Source: an uncultured Flavobacteriales bacterium (GTDB lineage Bacteria; Bacteroidota; Bacteroidia; Flavobacteriales_F; PHOS-HE28). From it: DNA of 64,000 nt. Shown in pieces: positions 47,367 through 55,118 of this stretch. Both the position numbers and the translations under genes were made by a program. Numbering within the stretch: position 1 is the stretch's first letter; each line of letters opens with the position of its first letter. The notes under the pieces are model-generated. The model was not told where the DNA came from, did no database searches, and was given only the letters and a program-made list of their open reading frames with translations. The DNA is taken from NCBI GenBank assembly GCA_937872175.1, contig CALMPI010000018.1, forward strand, positions 62,001 through 126,000, read 5' to 3'.

Positions 47367-49733
47367 ATGGTCCATCTTTACCGGGTGGCGCAACGGAACA
47401 CGCGGCATTGGCTGCGCAGGGTGGTCTATTTCTTCCCCCTGCAGCTGCTGGTGCTCCATCTGAAGAAGAACCATCTGCTGCTCTTCTTCTGGCTGGTGCT
47501 GTGGGCGTACATCACCGGCAACCTGGGCCAGAAGTACGGCATCCCCTACCTCTTCCTCTATCCGGAGTACATGGGGGCCGTGAACCCATGGGGCTTCCTG
47601 CTCAACGGCTTCGCCCTGGGCGGTTTCATTACCGCCTTCAACCTGTACAGCTACACGATGCACGCGTACCGGTTCCCGTTCATCGCCACGCTGAGCCGGC
47701 CCTTCCTGAAGTTCAACATCAACAACGCGGTGATCCCGGTGGCCTTCACCCTCACCTACCTGTGGTGCTCGGCCCGGCTTCAGCTCACCAAGGAACTGGT
47801 GCCTCCTGTGGACGTGTCCCTGCACCTGCTGGCCTTCCTCACCGGCCTCTTCCTCTTCCAGCTCATCTCCCTGGCCTACTTCACCCGCACCAATACGGAC
47901 ATCGTGAAGATGACCGGCCTGCGTCCCGAGGAATACCGTCCCGAAGAGCACCCCGCCGATCCCCCCGGGCCGATGCCGCCGATCCCCCCGATGCGCACCG
48001 AGCAACGCCGTGCCACGCGCTGGCTGCGCCGCGAGCAACGCACGCGCAAATGGCATGTGGAGACCTACCTCGTGCCGCCCCTGCGCATCGCCCTGGCGCG
48101 CAGCAGCCGGCACTACGACAAGGACCTGCTGCGCAGCGTGCTCTGGCAGAACCACATCAACGGGTCCATCTTCGAGGTCATCGTCATCATCAGCTTCGTG
48201 GCGCTGGGTGCGTTCGCCGGGGTGCGCTTCTTCGAGATCCCCACGGGAGCCAGCGCCTTCCTGCTCTTCACCATGCTGCTGATGGTGCTCAGCGCCCTGT
48301 ACAGCTGGTTCAAGGGATGGACCCTCACGGTGGTGGCCGGCGCCGTTGTGGTGGTCAACCTCATCAGCCTGCGGACCGAAGCCTTCCTGTATGACAGCCA
48401 GGCGCACGGACTGGACTACCTGGCCCCTCCGGCGCCGTACGGCCGTGACGAACTGGCGCGGCTGGCCTACGACACGGAGGCCGTGGAGCGCGACCGCGCC
48501 ACCATGGAAGGCATCCTGGACCGCTGGCATGCGAAGAACCGCGCGCTGACCGGGGACAGCCTGCCCCCCTTGGTGATCGTGAGCACCAGCGGGGGCGGAT
48601 TGCGCAGCATGCTGTGGACCTACCTGTGCATGCGCGAGATCGACAGCCTGCTCGACGGCACCCTGATGACGCGCACGGCCCTGATCACGGGCTCATCCGG
48701 TGGCGCCATCGGAGCGGCGTACTACCGCCAGGTGGCACGGAACGCCGAGGAGGGCGGGCCTTCGGTGCGCGACCCGGGCCATGTGGACAACATGTCCACG
48801 GACATCCTGAACCCGGTGGCCTTCACCCTGGTGACGAACGACATGTTCATCCGGTACCAGCGGGTGAGCGATGGGACCCGGTTGTACACCCGCGACCGCG
48901 GGTTCGTGTTCGAACAGCGCCTCAACGAGAACACCGGCGGGGTCCTGGACGTGCGGCTCGACCAGATGGCAGAGGACGAACGCGAGGCCCGCATGCCGCT
49001 CTTCATGGTGGCCCCCACCTGCATCAACGACGGCCGACGGCTGCTCATCAGCGCGCAACCCGCAGCGCACCTCACCTCCAACGCCCCCTCCCCCACGCTG
49101 CAGTACCGACCCGAGCCCGAGGCCGTGGAGTTCCGCCGCCTCTTCGCCGCACAGAGCGCCGGCGACCTGAAGCTCACCAGCGCGCTCCGCATGAGCGCGA
49201 CCTTCCCGTACATCACCCCGGTGGTGACCCTGCCGAGCGATCCGCCGCTGCGGGTGATGGACGCGGGCATCCGCGACAACTACGGGTTCCGCACCGTGGG
49301 CAGCTTCCTGCGCGAACACCGATCCTGGATCGCCCGGCACACCCGCGGCGTGGTGATCATGCAGATGCGCGACAAACAAAAGGAGCTCGAGGTCCGCGAG
49401 GTGAGCGCCTCACTGCTCGGGCGCCTGCTCGACCCCGCGCGCAACGTGTACGGCAACTTCGTGCGGGTGCAGGACCAGGACTACGACCAGCTGATGCAGG
49501 AACTGAGCACCTGGTCCGCCGTTCCCGTGCGTGTGGTCGACCTTCAGCTGCGGCACGACGAGCGCGAGGAGATCAGCCTGAGCTGGCACCTGACGGCCGT
49601 GGAGAAGATGCAGGTGCAGCGCGCCTTGCAGAGCGGCGAGAACCAGGCGGGGTTCACCGGCATCCTGCAGGCGCTCCAGCTGCCCGCGAACGCGATGGAG
49701 CTCACCGAGGTCCCCCCGCCCGGACGTAGGTGA
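47367..49733 (+). CDS. Membrane-anchored patatin-like phospholipase
   Basis: The 788-residue protein has an N-terminal membrane domain with about six helices (residues 25-330; for example LLLFFWLVLWAYITG, LLAFLTGLFLFQLISLAYF, VIVIISFVALGAFAG). A patatin domain follows: oxyanion region STSGGGLRSMLW, nucleophile elbow GSSGG (Ser444) and catalytic DAG (Asp632). Patatins hydrolyse lipid acyl chains. The fusion to a multi-helix membrane region of this kind is common in Bacteroidota proteins of unknown role. The 3' end overlaps the convergent kinase gene by 32 bases. Confidence 0.87.
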   Translation: MVHLYRVAQRNTRHWLRRVVYFFPLQLLVLHLKKNHLLLFFWLVLWAYITGNLGQKYGIPYLFLYPEYMGAVNPWGFLLNGFALGGFITAFNLYSYTMHAYRFPFIATLSRPFLKFNINNAVIPVAFTLTYLWCSARLQLTKELVPPVDVSLHLLAFLTGLFLFQLISLAYFTRTNTDIVKMTGLRPEEYRPEEHPADPPGPMPPIPPMRTEQRRATRWLRREQRTRKWHVETYLVPPLRIALARSSRHYDKDLLRSVLWQNHINGSIFEVIVIISFVALGAFAGVRFFEIPTGASAFLLFTMLLMVLSALYSWFKGWTLTVVAGAVVVVNLISLRTEAFLYDSQAHGLDYLAPPAPYGRDELARLAYDTEAVERDRATMEGILDRWHAKNRALTGDSLPPLVIVSTSGGGLRSMLWTYLCMREIDSLLDGTLMTRTALITGSSGGAIGAAYYRQVARNAEEGGPSVRDPGHVDNMSTDILNPVAFTLVTNDMFIRYQRVSDGTRLYTRDRGFVFEQRLNENTGGVLDVRLDQMAEDEREARMPLFMVAPTCINDGRRLLISAQPAAHLTSNAPSPTLQYRPEPEAVEFRRLFAAQSAGDLKLTSALRMSATFPYITPVVTLPSDPPLRVMDAGIRDNYGFRTVGSFLREHRSWIARHTRGVVIMQMRDKQKELEVREVSASLLGRLLDPARNVYGNFVRVQDQDYDQLMQELSTWSAVPVRVVDLQLRHDEREEISLSWHLTAVEKMQVQRALQSGENQAGFTGILQALQLPANAMELTEVPPPGRR

Positions 49734-50547
49734 TCAATCCGGGAAGTGGATCGGCCACGGCCCGCTGCAGGATCAGGCCGTGCGCATGCAGCGCGGCCGC
49801 CAGCTCCCGCTGAAAACCCGCCGCCACCGAACCCACCGCACGAAGCTCTCCGGGGCCGAGCGCACGCGCGACCTCGGCCGCCAAGGCCCGGAAGCGATCG
49901 GACAACAGGTCCTTCACGTACGGTTCATCCCGCACGGCGGACAACCGCTTCACGTGTGCCGCGATGAAGGCCGCAGCGCCCGGACGGAGGTACACCCGAT
50001 CGATCACCTCCGTGAGCATCGGCCCATCGCCGAACACGGCCGACCGTACGGCGGCGGGCATGCGGCCGCGCAAGGCATCGCGGAGCAGCGCCTTGCCGAT
50101 GTCGGCACCACTGCCCTCATCCCCCAGGATGTAGCCGAGCGACGGGATGCCGGAGACGAGCCGTTCGCCATCGTATCGCGCAGCGTTCATGCCCGTGCCG
50201 ACGATGAGGACCAACCCCGGCGAGGAACCCCAGACCGAGCGCGCCGCGCCGAGCAGATCACCCTCCACCTTCACGACGGCCGCTGGGAGAACGGTCTTCA
50301 GGGCGGTCGCGAACCGCTCCGCACGCTCCACGGTGCCACAGCCGGCCGCGTGCGCCAACACCCTCTCCACAGGTCCCACCTCCGCCACGGCGGCGCGCAA
50401 CCGCTGCACCAGCGCCGTGGGATCGCCCGTGGCGGCATTGTACCCCGGCCATGGATCATCGGCATGCAGCCACACGGGATCGCCGTCGCCAAGCAACGCC
50501 CAGCGCGAGGACGTGCCCCCCACGTCGCCGATCAACAGAACGCCCAT
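49702..50547 (-). CDS. BadF/BadG/BcrA-type ATPase, N-acetylglucosamine-kinase-like
   Basis: The 281-residue protein has the actin-like ATPase fold with phosphate 1 motif LIGDVGGTSSRWAL, phosphate 2 LVLIVGTGMNAARYDG and adenosine-binding AVGSVAAGFQREL, plus ILGDEGSGADIGK. Eukaryotic and bacterial relatives phosphorylate GlcNAc, probably for cell-wall sugar salvage. A GATCTTTG box ends 5 bases before the ATG on the minus strand. It overlaps the patatin gene tail to tail. Confidence 0.86.
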   Translation of the reverse strand: MGVLLIGDVGGTSSRWALLGDGDPVWLHADDPWPGYNAATGDPTALVQRLRAAVAEVGPVERVLAHAAGCGTVERAERFATALKTVLPAAVVKVEGDLLGAARSVWGSSPGLVLIVGTGMNAARYDGERLVSGIPSLGYILGDEGSGADIGKALLRDALRGRMPAAVRSAVFGDGPMLTEVIDRVYLRPGAAAFIAAHVKRLSAVRDEPYVKDLLSDRFRALAAEVARALGPGELRAVGSVAAGFQRELAAALHAHGLILQRAVADPLPGLITYVRAGGPR

Positions 50548-50565
50548 GGCGGCAAAGATCGCCGC

Positions 50566-51249
50566 TCAACCCTGCCCGGCATTGAAGAGGTAGCGGTTGG
50601 GACTGGTGAGCCCCTGCTTCACCGCGTACATCACGAGCGCGGCCGTGCTGTTCACTCCGACCTTCTGCATGATGTTCCGCCGGTGGGTCGTCACCGTATG
50701 GGCCGAAACGCTCAACTGGTCCGCAATGCGGGTGTACGAAAGCCCGTCGGCGATGAGGCGCACGATCTCGCACTCCCGCGGAGTGAGGGACACGGGGGCG
50801 CAGCTCAGGTCCTGAGCCGCGAGCTGTTCCACGGTGAGCGCCGATCGCTCCAGCACCGCCAGCACCTTGCCGCAGAAGAAGCGGGCACCGTCGGCCGTGT
50901 CCAACACCGCGTTCACGATCTCGTCCCGGTCGCAGTCCTTGCGGATGTAGCTGGACACCCCGCTGCGCAGGGCGTGGGCGAGCACCACCGGCGAGGGCTC
51001 GTGCGTGATGGCGATGAACCGGGTGCGGCGGGAGGCCTTCAGCGCATCCCGGACAGCGTCCGCGCCCAACCCGGCGGCGGTATGATCGATCAGCACCACA
51101 TCGGGCTTCTCGCGACGCACCGCCTGCATCAGGCCATCCGCGTCACGCACCTCCCCCAGCAGGTCCACCCGCGGCACATCGGCAAGGATGGCCCGCAGAC
51201 CGGCCACCGCCAGGTCCGCCTCATCCGCGATCAAGGTCCTCACACGCAT
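50566..51249 (-). CDS. LuxR/NarL-family response regulator
   Basis: The 227-residue protein has an N-terminal receiver domain (LIADEADLAVAGLRAIL, phosphoacceptor in DVVLIDHTAAG, SYIRKDCDRDEIVNAV with the conserved Lys) and a C-terminal LuxR helix-turn-helix (LTPRECEIVRLIADGLSYTRIADQL, core LTPRECEIVRLIADG; SAHTVTTHRRNIMQKVGV). No sensor kinase is adjacent, so it is an orphan here. It lies 18 bases upstream of the kinase gene on the same strand and 57 bases from rnz. Confidence 0.92.
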   Translation of the reverse strand: MRVRTLIADEADLAVAGLRAILADVPRVDLLGEVRDADGLMQAVRREKPDVVLIDHTAAGLGADAVRDALKASRRTRFIAITHEPSPVVLAHALRSGVSSYIRKDCDRDEIVNAVLDTADGARFFCGKVLAVLERSALTVEQLAAQDLSCAPVSLTPRECEIVRLIADGLSYTRIADQLSVSAHTVTTHRRNIMQKVGVNSTAALVMYAVKQGLTSPNRYLFNAGQG

Positions 51250-51306
51250 CGTTCATCACTGTTTAGATCGGTTCTAAACAAGGCCAAAGGTATCCGCGGC
51301 AGCGGT

Positions 51307-52245
51307 TCAGGGCAGCGCCGAATTGTCCACGATCGATCGTCCGATCGGATAGCTGCGCCCCTCCTCGCTGAGCGCCACGTTGGGGAAGACCTCCAAGGCC
51401 TCCCGGAGCAGGGGTCCGGGGTCCTTGTAGCGTGAGGAGAAGTGGCCCAGCAGCAGCGCACCCACCCCGGCATCGCGTGCGATGGCCGCCGCTTCAGCTG
51501 CGGTGCTGTGCATGGTCTCTCGCGCCCGGGCGGCCAGGTGGCGGGAAAAGGTGGCCTCGTGGTAGAGCAGGTCAACGCCCCGGATCCTGTCCACGAGCGG
51601 TGGGTGGTATGCCGTGTCCGAGCAATAGGCGTAGGCCCGTGGTGGAAGTGGATCGTAGGTGAGCTCGGCGTTCGGCGTCACCGTTCCGTCCTCGTGCCGC
51701 AGATCGTCGCCGTTCTTCACCGCGGTGCGCAGGTAGTGCGGAATGTCGGCGATGCGCTCGGGCCGCAGACGCCGGGGTCCGGGCCGCTCGCGGAACAGGA
51801 AACCCGTCGTGGGCAGCCGATGACGCAGAGGCAGTGAGGTCACGGTGAGGTGGGTGTCCACGAGCAGTTCGTGGGGCGCATCGTCGAGCACGGGATGAAC
51901 GTGGAGCGGGTAGCGCAGCCAGGTGGCCGAGGCCTGCAGCTGCAGGTCGATGATCGACTTGAGGGGGGGCGGTCCGTGCACATGCACCGCGCGCGTGCGG
52001 CCCAGCAGGTGCATCGTGCTCAACAGCCCCATCAAGCCGAAGTAGTGATCGCCGTGGAGGTGGCTGATGAACACGTGGCCGATGCGCATGAAGTTCAACC
52101 CGGCCATCCGCAGCCGTTCCTGGGTCCCCTCGCCGCAGTCCACCAGATAGAGCGACTCCTCACGCCGCACCACCTGGGCGCTGGGCGACCGGCCCTGGGC
52201 CGGCAGGGCCGCGCCCGTTCCCAAAGGGACCACCTCAAAGCGCAT
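51307..52245 (-). CDS. rnz: Ribonuclease Z
   Basis: The 312-residue metallo-beta-lactamase-fold enzyme processes tRNA 3' ends. Metal-binding motif HLHGDHYFGL, VVPLGTGAALP at the N-terminus, SLPLRHRLPTTGFLF (core LRHRLPTTGF), YCSDTAYHPP and LLLGHFSSRYKD are diagnostic. Neither tRNA in this window encodes CCA, so tRNA 3' ends here need trimming and CCA addition. A hairpin at 52267-52286 separates it from the upstream T9SS cargo gene. Confidence 0.94.
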   Translation of the reverse strand: MRFEVVPLGTGAALPAQGRSPSAQVVRREESLYLVDCGEGTQERLRMAGLNFMRIGHVFISHLHGDHYFGLMGLLSTMHLLGRTRAVHVHGPPPLKSIIDLQLQASATWLRYPLHVHPVLDDAPHELLVDTHLTVTSLPLRHRLPTTGFLFRERPGPRRLRPERIADIPHYLRTAVKNGDDLRHEDGTVTPNAELTYDPLPPRAYAYCSDTAYHPPLVDRIRGVDLLYHEATFSRHLAARARETMHSTAAEAAAIARDAGVGALLLGHFSSRYKDPGPLLREALEVFPNVALSEEGRSYPIGRSIVDNSALP

Positions 52246-52266
52246 GCGTACCCGGGAATAGCGAAA

Positions 52267-52286
52267 CCCCGTCGATGAGGACGGGG
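52267..52286 (-). terminator. Hairpin terminator candidate downstream of the T9SS cargo gene
   Basis: CCCCGTC pairs with GACGGGG around a GATGAG loop. On the minus strand the hairpin is followed by TTTCGC. It lies between the cargo gene stop (52312) and the rnz start (52245). Confidence 0.6.
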
Positions 52287-52311
52287 CTCCGGTGTTCGGT
52301 ATGCGGCACGG

Positions 52312-53067
52312 TCAGCGGCTGAGGACCATACGACCGGTGAAGCTCGTGCGGCCCGTCTCCAGCTTGTAGAGGTAGAGACCGTCCTCAAGACCCTGGGCAT
52401 TGAGCACGTAGCGATTGAGACCGGACCTGCCGCCGACACGCACGGAGCGCACCTCGGCGCCCAGCAGGTCGAACAGCCGGATGGTGACGTTGCCCGGCTG
52501 GGAGAGCTGGAATTCGATCGTGGTGCGTTCCGCGAAGGGGTTCGGCACGTTGCGCACGCCGCTCAAGGCCATCGTGTTCTCCACCACGCCCACCGTGTTC
52601 GGGCCGATCACGATGCTGTAGCCCGAGAAGGGGTAGTCGACCGGGACCGGATTGCCCAGCAGGTTGGCGAACGCCGTCACGTTGATGGTGAGCGGGTACA
52701 CGCCTTCAGCCGTGGGCGTGCCCTCGATGGTGCCACACCCCAGGATGCCGGTGAGGTACGTGCACTGCGCACCGGTCTGCGACAGGCAGTACACGGCGAG
52801 GCCCGGAGGCAGGCCGTCGATGTTGTTCAGGCGCACGCTGTCCAGCGCAAGGCCGGCGAACTGGGGATCGATCTCGCCCGCGTCCTGGGGCACGATCATG
52901 TTCAGCGTATCCGAGTACAGCACGTTGACCATGCCGACGGCGAAGTTCTCCGTGGTGTCCGGCCACACGCCGAAGGCACTGTCCGCGTAGAGCGGGTTGG
53001 GGACGCACTGCGCCGAAGCGGCGGAGGCGGTGAGGATCAGCGAAAGGGAGAGTAGGGTGTGCTTCAT
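52312..53067 (-). CDS. Secreted protein with T9SS type A sorting domain
   Basis: The 251-residue protein has a signal peptide (LLSLSLILTASAASAQ), then a region of about 150 residues with Cys pairs (CVPNP, YCLSQTGAQCTYL, GCGTIEG) and immunoglobulin-like strands. The C-terminus is a clear type A T9SS domain: NVPNPFAERTTIEFQL, VTIRLFDLLGAEV, LEDGLYLYKLETG, MVLSR. It is expected at the cell surface or secreted. An alternative ATG at 53082 overlaps the STAS stop and adds five residues (NRHRM). Confidence 0.85.
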   Translation of the reverse strand: MKHTLLSLSLILTASAASAQCVPNPLYADSAFGVWPDTTENFAVGMVNVLYSDTLNMIVPQDAGEIDPQFAGLALDSVRLNNIDGLPPGLAVYCLSQTGAQCTYLTGILGCGTIEGTPTAEGVYPLTINVTAFANLLGNPVPVDYPFSGYSIVIGPNTVGVVENTMALSGVRNVPNPFAERTTIEFQLSQPGNVTIRLFDLLGAEVRSVRVGGRSGLNRYVLNAQGLEDGLYLYKLETGRTSFTGRMVLSR

Positions 53068-53078
53068 GCGGTGTCGGT

Positions 53079-53453
53079 TCATTCGTCCTTCTTCACGTCC
53101 TTCTCGATCTCCTCCATGAAGAGCAGGTCGACGGCCTCGTTGAGGCTGGGGGTGATGGACAGGACGCTTTCGAGCTGTGAGATCTGTACCAGTTTCTGCA
53201 CGGGTTCCTGCAGGCCGCAGACCATGAGCAGGCCGTTCACGCTGCGGCAGAGGCGGTTGGCCACGAGCAGTGCGCTCAATCCGCTGGAGTCGCAGTAGCG
53301 CGTCGCCTTCAGGTCGATGATGATGTTGCGGACACCGGTCTTGTTCAGGTACACCAGTTCGCTCTTCAGCTCCGGCGCACAGGTGGTGTCCAGCTTGTCC
53401 ACGTTGGAGGTCACCAGCGTGTACTTGCCCTTGTCCTCGATGGTGAAGTTCAT
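53079..53453 (-). CDS. STAS-domain protein (anti-sigma factor antagonist-like)
   Basis: The 124-residue single STAS domain has strands FTIEDKGKYTLVTS and the conserved phosphorylation-loop motif RYCDSSGLSALLVANRL. It resembles SpoIIAA/RsbV-type antagonists, which bind an anti-sigma kinase. No kinase or sigma factor is adjacent. The gene may be co-transcribed with the T9SS cargo gene downstream (adjacent or overlapping start). Confidence 0.88.
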   Translation of the reverse strand: MNFTIEDKGKYTLVTSNVDKLDTTCAPELKSELVYLNKTGVRNIIIDLKATRYCDSSGLSALLVANRLCRSVNGLLMVCGLQEPVQKLVQISQLESVLSITPSLNEAVDLLFMEEIEKDVKKDE

Positions 53454-53495
53454 GGTCCTCGCCTGAAGGCGTTGGGCTCAAATATAATCAGCGCT

Positions 53496-54443
53496 TCAAT
53501 TCTCCCTCGGGATCCGCCCGGCGAGCAGATAAAGCACCGCCATTCGGACGGCCACACCGTTCTGCACCTGATCGAGGATGATGCTGTTGGCGTGATCGGC
53601 CACCTCGCTGGTGACCTCCACCCCGCGGTTGATGGGCCCCGGATGCATGATGACGATCTCCCTGCCGAGCCTGCGGTAGCGCGGCAGATCGAGTCCGTAC
53701 AGCATGGCGTACTCGCGCAGCCCCGGGAAGTTGGCCATGCCGTCGCCCCCCTGGCGCTCGAGCTGGATGCGCAGCATGTTGGCCACATCGCACCACGCCA
53801 GGGCCTTGTCCAGGTCGTGCTCCACGCGCACACCGAGGCTGGCGACGTGCCGCGGCATCAGGGTGGGCGGGCCGCACAGGGTGACCTCGGCACCCAGCTT
53901 GTGCAGGCAGTGGATGTTGCTGAGGGCCACACGGCTGTGAAGGATGTCGCCCACGATGGCCACCTTGACGCCGCGGACGCGACCCAGCTTCTCGCGGATG
54001 CTGTAGGCGTCCAGCAGCGCCTGTGTGGGGTGCTCGTGCGTGCCGTCGCCGGCGTTCACGATGCGGGCGCGCACATGCCGGCTCAGGAACACGGCGGCAC
54101 CGGGATCGGGATGGCGCATCACCACCATGTCCACCTTCATCGCCAGGATGTTGTTCACCGTGTCGATGAGGGTCTCGCCCTTCTTCACACTGCTGGATGA
54201 GCTGGAGAAGTTGATGATGTCGGCACTGAGCCGCTTCTCGGCCAGCTCGAAGCTGATGCGGGTGCGGGTGCTGTTCTCGAAGAACAGGTTGGCCACGGTG
54301 ATGTCCCGCAGGGAGGGCACCTTCTTGATCGGTCGCGAGAGCACCTCCTTGAAGCCGTCGGCCGTGCGGAAGATGAGGTCGATGTCATCCGCGGTAAGGT
54401 CCTGGATGCCCAGCAGGTGGTCGGTGCTCAGCTGATCGCTCAC
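53496..54443 (-). CDS. pyrB: Aspartate carbamoyltransferase catalytic subunit
   Basis: The 315-residue protein (GTG start 54443, overlapping the pyrR stop as GTGA) has the carbamoyl-phosphate loop ENSTRTRISFELAEKRL, the 80s-loop SSSSSSVKKGETLIDT, THEHPTQALLDAYSI and MHPGPINRGVEV. It makes carbamoyl-aspartate in pyrimidine synthesis. Placement right after pyrR suggests uridine-nucleotide regulation. Confidence 0.95.
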   Translation of the reverse strand: MSDQLSTDHLLGIQDLTADDIDLIFRTADGFKEVLSRPIKKVPSLRDITVANLFFENSTRTRISFELAEKRLSADIINFSSSSSSVKKGETLIDTVNNILAMKVDMVVMRHPDPGAAVFLSRHVRARIVNAGDGTHEHPTQALLDAYSIREKLGRVRGVKVAIVGDILHSRVALSNIHCLHKLGAEVTLCGPPTLMPRHVASLGVRVEHDLDKALAWCDVANMLRIQLERQGGDGMANFPGLREYAMLYGLDLPRYRRLGREIVIMHPGPINRGVEVTSEVADHANSIILDQVQNGVAVRMAVLYLLAGRIPREN

Positions 54444-55027
54444 GGGGCGGAGGAGGCTTGGTGATGGATGCCGCGTGCCGCACCGCCTTCCCCGCCATGC
54501 AGGAGCACGCGGTCCTGGCCCTCGGTCTCGGCCCATTCCACGGTGACGCGCTGCCCCTCGATGCTGTCCACCCAGCGCCCCACGTAGTCCGCCGCGATCG
54601 GCAGTTCGCGCGCGAAGCGCCGGTCGATGAGCACCAGCAGCTGCACGGAGGCGGGCCGACCGAAGCTCAGCAGGGCGTCGAGCCCGGCGCGGATGCTGCG
54701 TCCGGTGTACAGCACATCATCGATGAGCACCACATGCCGACCCTCGATCGGAAGGTCCATCTGCATGGCGCTCGGTGCGAGCGGCATGGCCCGCCGCCGG
54801 AAGTCGTCGCGGTGGAAGGTGATGTCGAGCTCGCCGGAATCGATGTGCACACCGCCGAGGATGCGCCCCAGGTCCCGCACCAGGCGCCGGCTGAGGAAGA
54901 CGCCCCGGGGCTGCAGGCCCAGGAGCACCGAACGGGACAGGTCGCCGTGGTCCTCCACCAATTGGTAGCAGAGCCGCTGCACGGTGAGGCCGAAGGCGGT
55001 GCTGTCCAGAAGGGTGGCGGCGTGCAT
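54440..55027 (-). CDS. pyrR: PyrR: pyrimidine operon regulator / uracil phosphoribosyltransferase
   Basis: The 195-residue PRTase has the PRPP motif VVLIDDVLYTGRSIRAGLDAL, the PyrR-type LLGLQPRGVFLSRRL, and DITFHRDDF. PyrR proteins attenuate pyr genes in response to UMP and also form UMP from uracil and PRPP. It is coupled to pyrB by a 4-base overlap. A TATCTTCG box lies before the ATG. I saw no PyrR-binding attenuator hairpin in the very short leader. Confidence 0.9.
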   Translation of the reverse strand: MHAATLLDSTAFGLTVQRLCYQLVEDHGDLSRSVLLGLQPRGVFLSRRLVRDLGRILGGVHIDSGELDITFHRDDFRRRAMPLAPSAMQMDLPIEGRHVVLIDDVLYTGRSIRAGLDALLSFGRPASVQLLVLIDRRFARELPIAADYVGRWVDSIEGQRVTVEWAETEGQDRVLLHGGEGGAARGIHHQASSAP

Positions 55028-55070
55028 GCGGCCCCGAAGATAACGGGATGCTCGCGCCGTCATGGAACGA

Positions 55071-55097
55071 CGAAGCCCCGGCATGGCCGGGGCTTCG
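55071..55097 (-). terminator. Terminator hairpin after rpsA
   Basis: A perfect 12-base stem (CGAAGCCCCGGC with its complement) around an ATG loop, 22 bases downstream of the rpsA stop and before pyrR. No long T-run is present. It is the strongest terminator-like hairpin in this part. Confidence 0.7.
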
Positions 55098-55118
55098 CTG
55101 GTCTTGCGGTCGGAAGGG

